From the NCBI GenBank assembly GCA_003218375.1, contig QHNH01000025.1, positions 1 to 64,000 of the forward strand: a stretch of DNA of 64,000 nt, in the 5' to 3' direction. The notes under the pieces are model-generated. The model was given only the letters and a program-made list of their open reading frames with translations, had not been told where the DNA came from and made no database searches. Both the position numbers and the translations under genes were made by a program. The stretch comes from Verrucomicrobiota bacterium. GTDB taxonomy: Bacteria > Verrucomicrobiota > Verrucomicrobiia > Chthoniobacterales > UBA10450. The stretch's first letter is position 1. Each line of letters begins with the position of its first letter. Positions 18,496 to 27,366 of the stretch are shown piece by piece.

Positions 18496-19503
18496 GTGGT
18501 TAACGCAAAGAAAAGCTATCATGTCGCGATCGTCGGAGCCACTGGGGCGGTGGGCGAAGAATTGCTCAGGGTCCTGGAACGGCGCGCGTTTCCGGTGGGA
18601 CGATTGCTTCCGTTGTCCTCGGAGCGTTCAGCAGGCAGGAGCGTTTCTTTTCGCGGCGAAGAAATTGCGGCGCAGCAGCTTTCCTCGAGCTCGTTCAAAG
18701 GGATCGACCTCGCGTTCTTCAGCGCCGGCGGCAACATTTCCCGGGAGTACGGTCCGGTCGCGCGTGAGGCCGGCGCGATCGTCATCGACAACTCATCAGT
18801 TTTCCGGATGGAACCCGATGTGCCGCTGGTGATTCCCGAGATCAACGGCGACGACGTCCGGCAACATCGCGGCCTGATCGCCAACCCAAATTGCACGACG
18901 GCAGTCGCGCTCATGGCGCTCTACCCTTTGCACCGCGCATTTGGCGTCCGCCGGGTCATCGCTTCGAGCTACCAGGCCGTCTCGGGCAGCGGCGCCCGCG
19001 CGATCCACGAGCTGCGATCGCAAGTCCAGGCCGCGGCCGAGAACCAGCCGCCAGTCGCCGGCATTTACCCGCATCCGATTGCGTTCAATCTCCTGCCGCA
19101 CGTCGATTCTTTTTTGCCGAGCGGCTACACGAAAGAAGAAATGAAAATGCAGAACGAAGGCCGGCGCATCATGCACCTGCCTGATTTCCGCGCGTCGGTG
19201 ACGTGCGTGCGGGTTCCGGTTTACCGCGCCCATTCGGTTGCAATAAGCGCCGAATTCGAGAGAACGGTTTCCGTCGAGCAGGCGCATGAAGTCCTGGCGA
19301 AAGCGCCGGGGCTCGAGCTGGTCGACGAGCCGCAGAACAATCGTTACCCGATGCCGCTGTTTACCGCCGGGAAAGACAATTGCGAGGTGGGCCGCGTCCG
19401 GCGCGATTGCGCCTTCGAGAACGGACTTTCCTTCTGGGTCTCCGGCGACCAGTTGCTCAAAGGCGCCGCGCTGAATGCGGTGCAGATCGCCGAGCTGCTG
19501 TAG
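18496..19503 (+). CDS. asd: Aspartate-semialdehyde dehydrogenase
   Basis: Asd reduces aspartyl phosphate for lysine, threonine, methionine and diaminopimelate synthesis. From GTG 18496 (VVNAKKSYHVAIVGATGAVG) the product is about 335 residues. The NADP-binding GATGAVGEEL motif is at 14-23, and the catalytic Cys is in NPNCTTAVALMAL. SSYQAVSGSGARA and the His-containing CVRVPVYRAHS segment follow. The ORF track's longer version reads back through the divergent L,D-transpeptidase gene and is not believed. Its TAG stop lies in the head of a REPIN-like element. Confidence 0.97.
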   Translation: MVNAKKSYHVAIVGATGAVGEELLRVLERRAFPVGRLLPLSSERSAGRSVSFRGEEIAAQQLSSSSFKGIDLAFFSAGGNISREYGPVAREAGAIVIDNSSVFRMEPDVPLVIPEINGDDVRQHRGLIANPNCTTAVALMALYPLHRAFGVRRVIASSYQAVSGSGARAIHELRSQVQAAAENQPPVAGIYPHPIAFNLLPHVDSFLPSGYTKEEMKMQNEGRRIMHLPDFRASVTCVRVPVYRAHSVAISAEFERTVSVEQAHEVLAKAPGLELVDEPQNNRYPMPLFTAGKDNCEVGRVRRDCAFENGLSFWVSGDQLLKGAALNAVQIAELL

Positions 19504-19575
19504 CTCGTGCTGCGGCCCATAGGTCGTATACGTCGTATGCGACCTATGGGCAGGTATTGAGCGCCGCGACTACAC
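19499..19575. repeat. REPIN-like element between convergent asd and DUF6600 genes
   Basis: Ends TGTAGCTCG (left) and TGTAGTCGC (right, minus strand) face each other. Inside is a perfect 11-base stem CCCATAGGTCG / CGACCTATGGG (19516-19550) with GTCGTAT words in the loop. The left TAG is the asd stop; the DUF6600 gene's TAG abuts the right end. It may also act as a bidirectional terminator. Confidence 0.65.
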
Positions 19576-21285
19576 CTACGGCGTCGGCGAGGTCGCCGGC
19601 TCGTTTTTCTTTTGTTTCTTTCCTTCGTCGCGGCCGGGCGGATTCACCGGCGCGTTCGGCGCCGGAGCCGGAGGCACGACGCGCTCCTGCGGTGCTTGCT
19701 CCTTCTTTGGCTTTGGAATGTCAGCCGGCGCCTCTTTCTTCGGTTTTTCCACGGTTGCTTCCGGCTTCGTCATGTCCGGCTCTGGCTGCTTGTGTTTGGT
19801 CTCCGGAGTCGGTGGCGGAGCTACCCGCGGAGCGCTTTTGGGCGCCTCGGGCGGCGGTGGAACGGCGGATTCGTTCTTTCGCTTCTCCGGTTTTTCTTTG
19901 GGCGGTTTGGGCGTTACGGTGGGCGCGGTCGTTTCGGTCGCACCGGTTGCCGGCGGGACTGAAGCGCTCGGGGCTACATTCTCACGCTGCTTGTTCTTGC
20001 CTTTGTCGCGAGTGGGCGCCGGGCTCGTCGCGGGCGGGACCGAGGCCGAAGGTGTAGCAAGCGGCGAAACTTTCTCGTTCCGCTTGTTCTTATTCTTCTC
20101 CGGTGCCGTCGCCGGATTCACCGACGCAGACGCGCTCGGGGCCGGCGAAACCTTCTTGTTCTTGTCCTTGGCCGGCGAAACCGAAGGGCTCGCCGCAGTC
20201 GCGGGAGTGACGCTGGCAGCTGGGCTCGCCTTGGCCGGCACCGTCGGGCTCGCGGTTGTCGTCGCCGGCGTTGCGCTTGCCGTCGTGGTCGCAGGCGCCG
20301 TCGCAGCTGGACTCGTTTCAGCCTTTTCCGAAGCCTGGACCGTGGGCGGCGGCACCGCCTTCGGATCTTCCTTCTTCATTTTTTCCTTTAATTCTGTCTG
20401 CGCTTTCTGATCGCCGACCGGTTCCCAACCGCGCTCGACTGGGGCTTGCGCCAGGACCACTTTCTCTTTCACCACTTTCGGCGCGATGGTCTTCGTGGGC
20501 TTTTGGAACTGCTGCGGCGCCGCGATCACGAGCTTGTCGCCCTGCACTTTCATCAGCGATTTCGACTGCGCCGCAGCGGCTGGATCGACATTCGTCTCGC
20601 GCTGCAGACTCAGCCGTTGAATCGGCCGGGTCGAATAACGACTCAGCGTGTCATAATCCGGTCCGTAGTTGTAAACCGTCGAGTTGGTGTAAGTGATGTT
20701 CGTCACATTCACCGTCTTGCTGACGTAGGTGACGTTCTGGTCGGCGGCGAAAATTCGCTCCCGCAGAACAGGCTCACCGATGTAGCGAACATCGATGAAA
20801 TTGTAGTAGGCCGGTCCGATGTCGAAATCGATATCCACTCGCGAGTTGATCGGGCTAAAATCAACGTAGATGTCGCCCGCGCGGCGAGGCGGCAACGGGG
20901 CCCAACCGACATAATCGCCGCCGGTGCGCCAGGAAACCCAGGCCGGACCCCAATCGCGCCCGGGCACCCAGACCCAACCGCGGCCACGCAACCGGATCCA
21001 ACGGCCGTAGTGATACGTCGCCCAGCCGAAATCCTCGTAGGAGACCCAGGTCCAGCCGACGTCGGTGTAGGCCCAATATCCATCGGAATAAGGCCGCCAG
21101 CTTGTGTTGCTCACAGCGACACTGGGCTGCCAGCAATAGCCGTAATCGCTCACCTCGACCCAGTTCCCACCGTCGCCAAGGTTGTCGTAAAAGAAATCAA
21201 TCGAGATATCTGTCCGCGCCTCGGCCTGCCGGAGAGCAGGAAATGCCAGCGCCAACACCGCCATTGCCAGGAGTATTCGTTTCAT
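19576..21285 (-). CDS. Secreted DUF6600-type protein with a long low-complexity Pro/Ala/Lys tail
   Basis: A signal peptide (MKRILLAMAVLALAFPALRQAEA) is followed by a Trp/Tyr/Gly-rich domain (residues 25-180) with repeated elements: YWAYTDVGWTWVSYEDFGW, HYGRWIRL, GRGWVWVPG, YVGWAPLPP. This is the pattern of DUF6600 proteins, common in Verrucomicrobiota and Acidobacteriota. Residues about 300-569 are low complexity (Ala/Thr/Pro runs with KNKKVSP-like and PEKRKNE-like basic patches), which may be extended or wall-associated. The function is unknown. It ends at TAG beside a REPIN. Confidence 0.75.
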   Translation of the reverse strand: MKRILLAMAVLALAFPALRQAEARTDISIDFFYDNLGDGGNWVEVSDYGYCWQPSVAVSNTSWRPYSDGYWAYTDVGWTWVSYEDFGWATYHYGRWIRLRGRGWVWVPGRDWGPAWVSWRTGGDYVGWAPLPPRRAGDIYVDFSPINSRVDIDFDIGPAYYNFIDVRYIGEPVLRERIFAADQNVTYVSKTVNVTNITYTNSTVYNYGPDYDTLSRYSTRPIQRLSLQRETNVDPAAAAQSKSLMKVQGDKLVIAAPQQFQKPTKTIAPKVVKEKVVLAQAPVERGWEPVGDQKAQTELKEKMKKEDPKAVPPPTVQASEKAETSPAATAPATTTASATPATTTASPTVPAKASPAASVTPATAASPSVSPAKDKNKKVSPAPSASASVNPATAPEKNKNKRNEKVSPLATPSASVPPATSPAPTRDKGKNKQRENVAPSASVPPATGATETTAPTVTPKPPKEKPEKRKNESAVPPPPEAPKSAPRVAPPPTPETKHKQPEPDMTKPEATVEKPKKEAPADIPKPKKEQAPQERVVPPAPAPNAPVNPPGRDEGKKQKKNEPATSPTP

Positions 21286-21383
21286 AAGCTTGATTGGTTG
21301 AGGAAGTTTAGACCTGCGCCGGGCGCGGGTTATTCACTCGAATATGATTCGGAAACCAGACGGGTCTTGCGTGCTTCTTCCAA

Positions 21384-21441
21384 GGAGCGGCGATTTCCAA
21401 ATCACCGGCCTAACAAGCGGCGGTTTGAAAACCGCCGCTCT
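21384..21441. repeat. REPIN-like element downstream of degP
   Basis: Two inverted hairpins: GGAGCGGCGATTTCCAAATC on the plus strand and AGAGCGGCGGTTTTCAAACC on the minus strand. The right hairpin is a perfect AGCGGCGGTTT / AAACCGCCGCT stem and probably also ends degP transcription. Confidence 0.65.
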
Positions 21442-21449
21442 GTGAAAAA

Positions 21450-22952
21450 TCAGCGTGGCCGGACGACCACGAAAGATCGCGTGCGATGCCGGCAAACTGA
21501 GAGAACTTGCGTCCCATTCGGGTCGAGCGACGCGACGACTTTCTTGAACTCGGACACAGAAGTCACCGGTTGCTGGTTCACTTCTTCGATCACGTCGCCG
21601 GCGCGCAACTCGCCCGCTTCGCCGTCCACTTTTGTCACGAGTACGCCGCGAATTCGGTTCGGCAGATCGAGGCGCTTGACCACGTCAGCATTCACCTCCG
21701 CCACTTCCACCGAAACGAGCGGGTTCGTTTCGTCCGGTTGATCCTGCTGGTCTTCGGGCTGCTGGGGTGTCTGCGGCTGGCGCGGATTGTTGCGCGAAGT
21801 CAGATAATCAGCGGGTTGTTCCTTGATCTCCGCGGAGACCTTGAGCGTGTTTCCGTTGCGGACCAGCTCCAGCTCCACTTTTTTGTTCAACTCCACTTGC
21901 GCGACGAGACTCCGCAACTCCGTGATGTTTCGAACAGTGTGACCGTTGAATTTCTTGATCACGTCGTCCCGTTTCAATTTCGCTTCCGCCGCAGGCGAAT
22001 TCGCGACCACGTCATCGACGATCACGCCATCGGTCTCGGCCACGCCCTGCGTGGTCGGCCGCGCCTGGATGCCGAGATATCCGCGAATAATTCGGCCGTT
22101 CTTGAGCAAACTTTCCAACGCCGTCTTGACCGAATTCGATGGAATAGCGAACCCGATTCCCTGCGAACCGCCGCTGCGCGAAATGATCGCCGTGTTGATC
22201 CCGATGATCTCGCCGCGCAAATTCACCAAGGGCCCGCCGCTGTTTCCCGGGTTGATCGCCGCGTTGGTCTGGAGGTAATCGCCGAACCCGTCCACGCGGT
22301 TTGGGCGGCCTTTCGAGCTGATAATTCCGTCCGTCACTGTTTCCTCGAACCCAAAAGGATTCCCAATCGCGACCACAAAATCACCGGCCTGCACCGCGTC
22401 CGAGTCGCCGAACTTCAACGGCTTGAGGCCCGCTTCGTCCACCTTGAGCACCGCCAGGTCCACGACTGTATCGGACCCGACCAGACGCGCCTTCTTCGTC
22501 CGGCCATCGCTGAGCTGCACCTCGATCTCATCCACCTGATCCACCACGTGGTTGTTCGTGATGATGTGGCCCTCGGAGGTCACCACCACGCCCGACCCGA
22601 GGGAATTCTGCACCATCGCTTCCTCGTTTGGATTTCGGAATTGCCGCGGGTTGCGATTGAAAAAATCCCCCGGATCGAGCTGATACTGCTTCCGGACCGC
22701 GACCTTCCTCGAGGTCTTAATGCTCACCACTGACGGAACAACGGAACTGACTAGCGCCCGCCGTTCACGGTTGAGATTTTCCAAACCGGCGACGTCTTTC
22801 GGGTCCACGCTCGCATTCGCGGCGAGAGAGTATTTCTCCGAGGCGACCGCGAGAAATTTCAGGCCGCCCGTTTTGATCCGGTAATCGTAGAGGACGGAAA
22901 TCCCGCCGCTCACCAGCAGGACAAACAAAAGGAATTTGATCAGATTTTTCAT
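21450..22952 (-). CDS. DegP/HtrA-type periplasmic serine protease with two PDZ domains
   Basis: An N-terminal anchor or signal (IKFLLFVLLVSGGISVLY) leads into a trypsin-like domain. The triad is visible as His in ITNNHVV, Asp in VDLAVLKV and Ser in NPGNSGGPL. The first PDZ domain (about 295-385) contains RGYLGIQARPTTQG; the second (about 415-500) contains RIRGVLVTKVDGEAGELRAGD, with a Gln/Pro-rich linker between (QPQTPQQPEDQQDQP). It degrades or refolds damaged envelope proteins. Its ATG overlaps the recG stop by one base (TGATG), so it is coupled to recG and recJ. Confidence 0.94.
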   Translation of the reverse strand: MKNLIKFLLFVLLVSGGISVLYDYRIKTGGLKFLAVASEKYSLAANASVDPKDVAGLENLNRERRALVSSVVPSVVSIKTSRKVAVRKQYQLDPGDFFNRNPRQFRNPNEEAMVQNSLGSGVVVTSEGHIITNNHVVDQVDEIEVQLSDGRTKKARLVGSDTVVDLAVLKVDEAGLKPLKFGDSDAVQAGDFVVAIGNPFGFEETVTDGIISSKGRPNRVDGFGDYLQTNAAINPGNSGGPLVNLRGEIIGINTAIISRSGGSQGIGFAIPSNSVKTALESLLKNGRIIRGYLGIQARPTTQGVAETDGVIVDDVVANSPAAEAKLKRDDVIKKFNGHTVRNITELRSLVAQVELNKKVELELVRNGNTLKVSAEIKEQPADYLTSRNNPRQPQTPQQPEDQQDQPDETNPLVSVEVAEVNADVVKRLDLPNRIRGVLVTKVDGEAGELRAGDVIEEVNQQPVTSVSEFKKVVASLDPNGTQVLSVCRHRTRSFVVVRPR

Positions 22953-25621
22953 CAGCTAACGTTCGAGAAGGTTCGTCCGTGTTGTTCGACAATCAATCGG
23001 CGAAATCGTTGATTCTCGCGCGTTTCAAGCCGGGGATCCGCGCCCAGGATCGCAGTCGCCAAAGAGCGCGCCTTCCGCATCAGATCCGCGTCCCTAATCA
23101 AGTTGCCGAGTTTTAATGCAGGCAACCCGCTTTGCGCCGTCCCGAGCAAGTCGCCCGGTCCGCGCATTTCCCAATCCGCTTCCGCCACCGCAAATCCGTC
23201 CGTGGTTTTTTCCAGCACGGCCAGCTTCGCGGTTGTCTCCGGCGATTGTTCGTCGCTCAGGAGAATGCAATACGATCTGTGGCTGCCGCGCCCGATCCGC
23301 CCACGCAATTGATGGAGTTGCGCCAGCCCGAAGCGTTCCGCGTTCTCGATCAACATCAGCGTCGCGTTCGGAACGTCCACTCCCACTTCGATCACCGTGG
23401 TGCTGATGAGGGCGCTCGTTTCACCCCGGCGGAACCGCTCCATGATCGATTGTTTTTCGGGTCCCGGAATTCGTCCATGCAACAACTCGCAGCGAAACGG
23501 TCGCAGCCGCTCCTGCCATTGCTCGAATTCGGCGGCGGCTGCCTTAACCTCGAGCTTCTCGCTCTCGTCGATGAGCGGATAAACAACATACGACTGCCGG
23601 CCCGCCTCCAGTTCCCGGCGCATGAAGAGGAGCACCTCCGGAAGTTTTCCTCGCTCGCGGACGGCCGTGATGATTTTGCCTCGATCCGACGGCATCTCGT
23701 CGATCACCGAGACGTCGAGATCGCCGTAGACCGTCATCGTCAACGTGCGCGGAATCGGCGTCGCCGTCATCACCAGGACATCCGGCGCCGGTTCGCGCGC
23801 GGTGAGGCGCGCCCGTTGCGACACGCCGAACTTGTGCTGCTCATCGATCACCGCGAGCCCGAGGTTCTCGAACGAGACGCCCTCATAAAGCAGCGCATGC
23901 GTGCCGACGATGATGTGGGGGGCGTCGTTCCGGGTAGCGCGCGCGTCTCGCGCGTTGGTCGCGGTGTCTCGCCGCGACGGACTTTCCTTCCGCATCTCAT
24001 CTTCTTGCGTCCAGACCCACGAGTAATCCTCGTTTTGTATTGCCACTCCCGCCTCCCAGGGATTCCTCAAAATGTAATGAAACTTTTCTTCAAGATCCGC
24101 GTCGGATCGCACATAACGATCAAAGCTCTCCCGCTCCCAGACCGTGCCTTTGGTCTTTTCGATCGCGTTGATCTCGTGTGCTGAAAAGGATTTTACCGAG
24201 TGCAGCAACTCCTTTAGCGACCAAAAGAGCACATTGCCTTTGTCGTCCTCTCCTTTCGGCCATGGCTGAAAAAGAAAATGGACGTGATCGGGCATCACCG
24301 AGGCCGCGAACAATTCGTAACGGTCGTTGTGAAAGTGACGCAACGCATCGAGGACGATCGTCCGCGCAGCCGGTGACAAGCAGCGTCGCAACTTCGTGCC
24401 GATGGTTACGGCGTAGATCGCCCAAGGCTTCTCGAAATGGGGCAACCGTCGCCGAGAATAGTGCGCGGGACCGTCAGCGTCGCGTTCCGAAGTTCGCGAC
24501 GGCGAGACGCCGTCGCCCACACGCGAGACGCGTGCACTACCCCGAGCGAAGAGCGTCCCGCTTTCTTCCTGCCGCGCGCCGGTGCGCAGGGCGAGGTGCA
24601 CGCCGAGCGGGTCGAGCCAGCGGCAGAGGACGGCGTAATGTTGTTCGGCGAGAATCTGCGTGGGCGCCATCAGGGCGGCTTGCGAGCCGGATTCCACCGC
24701 GAGCAGCATGGCGGCGATCGCCACCACGGTCTTGCCGGAGCCGACATCGCCTTGAAGCAGGCGGTTCATGGGATGGATCGAGGCGAGATCGCGCCGCAAT
24801 TCCTCGATGACGCGCTCCTGCGCCGTGGTGAGGTCGAACGGTAATCCGCGCAGAAATTTTTCCAGCAACTCCCCGCTGGCGGAATGCATCTGGCCGGTTC
24901 GCGAGGTGGCCTCCGCGCGCCGGGAACCGATCAGCAACTGCATCGCGAAAAACTCGGCGAACACGAGATGCTCACGCGCGGCGTCGCATTGTACGGTCGT
25001 CGTCGGGAAATGGATTTCGTGCAGGGCGTGCTCACGCGTTCCGAGATTCGCGTCCTTCGGCAACAACGTGGGCACCGACGCCGGATCGAGATTCTCGAGC
25101 GCGTGGAAAATCATCGCGCGGAAAACACGCTGCGAAAGTCCCTCGGTGGCCGGATAAATCGGCGTGATCCGGCGAAAGTGAACCGAGATTTCGTCGTCAT
25201 TCTCGATCACCTCGAACTCCGGATGCTCCATGCAAAGCCGTTTTCCCCTCAGACGCGGTTTTCCGAAAACAACCAGGCGCTGCCCGGTCGCAATCATCTT
25301 CTGCACGTAATGCAGGTTGAACCAACGCAGGACCAGCGGCTGGCTGAGGGCGTTCGGATTCGATTCCTCCAACGTGGCTTCGAAAATCTTCTTCCAGCCA
25401 CCGAAACGAACGAGCCGTGTTCTTGCGACCTCTCCGCAAAGAAGAATCGGCGTGTCGCTTTCTTCGCGGGGGAAATCGACAAAGTGCGTCCGGTCTTCGT
25501 AACGACGCGGATAATGGGTCAGGAGATCTTCGACGGTTTCGATTTCGAGCCGGCGGAGCGCCGTCAGCTTGGGCCGCGGAATCCACTCCAATTCGCTGAG
25601 GGATTGCGAATACTCGATCAT
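22952..25621 (-). CDS. recG: RecG helicase with an in-frame RAYT transposase insertion
   Basis: RecG remodels stalled forks and branched DNA. The N-terminal wedge/OB region is normal. Walker A is GDVGSGKT, motif Ia is APTQILAEQHY, the DExH box is VIDEQHKFGV, and motif III is TATPIPRT. The C-terminal part (LLHGRIPGPEKQ, TTVIEVGVDVPNA, QLRGRIGRG) is complete. The protein is 889 residues against about 690 usually. The excess (residues about 360-563) is a REP-flanked tyrosine transposase placed between LRTGARQEESGTLFARG and NDAPHIIVGTHALL. Without it, RecG would be about 685 residues. The reading frame stays open throughout. Whether the chimera is functional is unknown. It overlaps recJ by four bases. 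Confidence 0.93.
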   Translation of the reverse strand: MIEYSQSLSELEWIPRPKLTALRRLEIETVEDLLTHYPRRYEDRTHFVDFPREESDTPILLCGEVARTRLVRFGGWKKIFEATLEESNPNALSQPLVLRWFNLHYVQKMIATGQRLVVFGKPRLRGKRLCMEHPEFEVIENDDEISVHFRRITPIYPATEGLSQRVFRAMIFHALENLDPASVPTLLPKDANLGTREHALHEIHFPTTTVQCDAAREHLVFAEFFAMQLLIGSRRAEATSRTGQMHSASGELLEKFLRGLPFDLTTAQERVIEELRRDLASIHPMNRLLQGDVGSGKTVVAIAAMLLAVESGSQAALMAPTQILAEQHYAVLCRWLDPLGVHLALRTGARQEESGTLFARGSARVSRVGDGVSPSRTSERDADGPAHYSRRRLPHFEKPWAIYAVTIGTKLRRCLSPAARTIVLDALRHFHNDRYELFAASVMPDHVHFLFQPWPKGEDDKGNVLFWSLKELLHSVKSFSAHEINAIEKTKGTVWERESFDRYVRSDADLEEKFHYILRNPWEAGVAIQNEDYSWVWTQEDEMRKESPSRRDTATNARDARATRNDAPHIIVGTHALLYEGVSFENLGLAVIDEQHKFGVSQRARLTAREPAPDVLVMTATPIPRTLTMTVYGDLDVSVIDEMPSDRGKIITAVRERGKLPEVLLFMRRELEAGRQSYVVYPLIDESEKLEVKAAAAEFEQWQERLRPFRCELLHGRIPGPEKQSIMERFRRGETSALISTTVIEVGVDVPNATLMLIENAERFGLAQLHQLRGRIGRGSHRSYCILLSDEQSPETTAKLAVLEKTTDGFAVAEADWEMRGPGDLLGTAQSGLPALKLGNLIRDADLMRKARSLATAILGADPRLETRENQRFRRLIVEQHGRTFSNVS
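23932..24543 (-). mobile_element. RAYT (REP-associated tyrosine transposase) flanked by inverted REPs, inside recG
   Basis: The ends are inverted copies: GGGTAGCGCGCGCGTCTCGC on the plus strand at 23932 and GGGTAGTGCACGCGTCTCGC on the minus strand at 24543. Each is followed by a second hairpin (GTCGCGGTGTCTCGCCGCGAC and its counterpart). The enclosed frame reads RRRLPHFEKPWAIYAVTI, the HUH motif MPDHVHFLFQP, WERESFDRYVRS and the Tyr motif FHYILRNPWEAG, a full Y1/RAYT domain of about 165 residues. The element is 612 bases (204 codons), so the recG frame is kept. No ATG start is visible at its beginning; a GTG in the REP or a TTG at RRRL are possible separate starts. Confidence 0.88.
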
Positions 25622-27321
25622 TCGATTGGCCCGGCGGCGCGCAGAGCTTCGACTTGGATTTGCAGTCGCGTTTCGCCTTCGTATTCATCCGCGTTCACCC
25701 GGAATGCGATGTCCCAGGGCGGTTTCGGCAGCGGGGCTGACGCTCCATCGAAAAAAATCGCGCGGCGGAAATGACTTTGCTGCCGCAAGCGCAAAACCAA
25801 ATGCTTTTCCTTGAGAACCTGGGGCTCCACCGCAGGTTCGACCCCGCGCGCGAAAAAGATCGGCTGGCGATTGCCGCTGCCGAAAGGTTCCAGCGCCTGG
25901 TGCCAGCGCAGCAGGTCGCTGTTGAGCTGTGAGAAGGTGAGCTCGTGATCGAGATGCAACCGTGGCTGGAAATCTTCTTCAGACAAGAGTTCCCGCGCTG
26001 CCTGACGGAAAGCATCAGCGAACGCCGCGAAGTTCTGCTCGCGAACGGCGAGCCCGGCCGCCATTTCATGGCCGCCAAATTTCTCCAGGTGTTTCTCACA
26101 ACGGTTGAGCGCTTCGACAAGCGACAATCCTTCAATGCTCCGCCCGCTCCCCTTCCCCAGTCCCGCCGGATCAAAGGCGACCAGGATCGTGGGACGATAA
26201 TATTTTCGCGCGAGTCGGGAAGCCACGATGCCGAGCACCCCTGGATGCCAGTCCCGCGAGCCGAGGACGATCGCCGCGTCGCGCGCCGGATCGAATTGGT
26301 CGGCCAGTTTCTTTTCCGCTTCGTCGTAAATCGTTCGCTCGACCGTCTGGCGATCGCGGTTCTGCGCATCGAGGAGGGTGGCCAGTTCTTCCGCTTCTTT
26401 TTCATCGCTGGTGAGCAAAAGACGCAATGCCTTTTCCGCCGTGGCCAGGCGTCCCGCCGCGTTTAGCCGCGGCCCGAGCCGAAACCCAATATCTTCGGCC
26501 ACAATCGGCGAGCGGACGGCGGCGATTTCCATTAATTTTCGCAGGCCCGGCCGCTTCGAACGCGCTAATTCCATCATCCCGCGCAGGACGAGAATCCGGT
26601 TCTCCTTTTCCAACGGAACGATGTCAGCGACGGTGCCGAGCGCGACGAGGTCGAGGTTTGCCTTCAAATCAAAGCTCGGTGCCGGGCGCGTTTTCAGCAG
26701 CGCGTGGCAAAGTTTAAAAACGATCCCGACACTGCAAAGATATTTGAAAGCGTTATTCGCTTCGGCTTTTGGATTCACGATCGCAACGCAATCCGGCAGC
26801 GCCGATTTCGGCTCATGATGATCGAGCACGATCACGTCGATCCCCCGCTCTTTCAGCGACGCGATCTCGGCGAGCGACGAGGTGCCGCAATCGACCGCGA
26901 CGAGGAGCTGCGGGTGATGCTGTTCGCAACAACGCTCCACGCTTTCCGGGCTGAGCCCGTAACCTTCCTCCATCCGCGACGGCAGAAACAATTCCGGACT
27001 GGCGCCGTAACTCCGCAGCAACTCTGCCAGCAACGCAAGTGACGTGACACCGTCCACATCGTAGTCGCCGAAGAGGACGATGCGCTCCTGCCGATCAATC
27101 GCGACAAGGATGCGCTCGACCGCCGTTGAAATGTTTGGAAGCAGAAAGGGATCACTGAGCGAGCGCAAACGCGGCTGGAGAAACGCATTTACTTCATCAA
27201 CGCAGGTGAAGCCTTTCCGTTTCAACACCTCGGCGATGCAGGGAAGGCCGCAAATTTTCGTCCACGGGATTTCCGCATTCGCTTCCGCGCACGCTTGAGC
27301 AACAATCCAACGCCGTTCCAC
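25618..27321 (-). CDS. recJ: Single-stranded-DNA-specific exonuclease RecJ
   Basis: RecJ is a 5'-3' ssDNA exonuclease of the DHH family acting in recombination and repair. Visible motifs are FGDYDVDGVTS (DHH motif I), AVDCGTSS, VLDHHEPKS (DHH) and, in the DHHA1 domain, GSGRSIEGLSLVEAL with GGHEMAAGL. The 567 residues are a normal length. It heads a recJ-recG-degP run in which each gene overlaps the next, so recG expression (and the RAYT within it) depends on this transcript. Confidence 0.95.
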   Translation of the reverse strand: MERRWIVAQACAEANAEIPWTKICGLPCIAEVLKRKGFTCVDEVNAFLQPRLRSLSDPFLLPNISTAVERILVAIDRQERIVLFGDYDVDGVTSLALLAELLRSYGASPELFLPSRMEEGYGLSPESVERCCEQHHPQLLVAVDCGTSSLAEIASLKERGIDVIVLDHHEPKSALPDCVAIVNPKAEANNAFKYLCSVGIVFKLCHALLKTRPAPSFDLKANLDLVALGTVADIVPLEKENRILVLRGMMELARSKRPGLRKLMEIAAVRSPIVAEDIGFRLGPRLNAAGRLATAEKALRLLLTSDEKEAEELATLLDAQNRDRQTVERTIYDEAEKKLADQFDPARDAAIVLGSRDWHPGVLGIVASRLARKYYRPTILVAFDPAGLGKGSGRSIEGLSLVEALNRCEKHLEKFGGHEMAAGLAVREQNFAAFADAFRQAARELLSEEDFQPRLHLDHELTFSQLNSDLLRWHQALEPFGSGNRQPIFFARGVEPAVEPQVLKEKHLVLRLRQQSHFRRAIFFDGASAPLPKPPWDIAFRVNADEYEGETRLQIQVEALRAAGPIE

Positions 27322-27366
27322 CGGGCAGTTTATTGGCGAAGCATTCTGCTGACAACCGGTCGAAGG

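Noticed and set aside
21450-21480. Possible frameshift at the very end of the degP-type gene (tail RHRTRSFVVVRPR)
   Set aside because: The second PDZ domain is complete up to LDPNGTQVLSVCRHR and the remaining residues resemble a normal PDZ end, so no lesion can be supported.
20446-21741. 431-residue plus-strand ORF
   Set aside because: Lies across the DUF6600 gene, a REPIN and the degP end on the opposite strand; no coherent protein features.
23103-24844. Plus-strand ORFs within recG, including a 350-residue one
   Set aside because: They are complements of recG and the RAYT; no motifs of their own.
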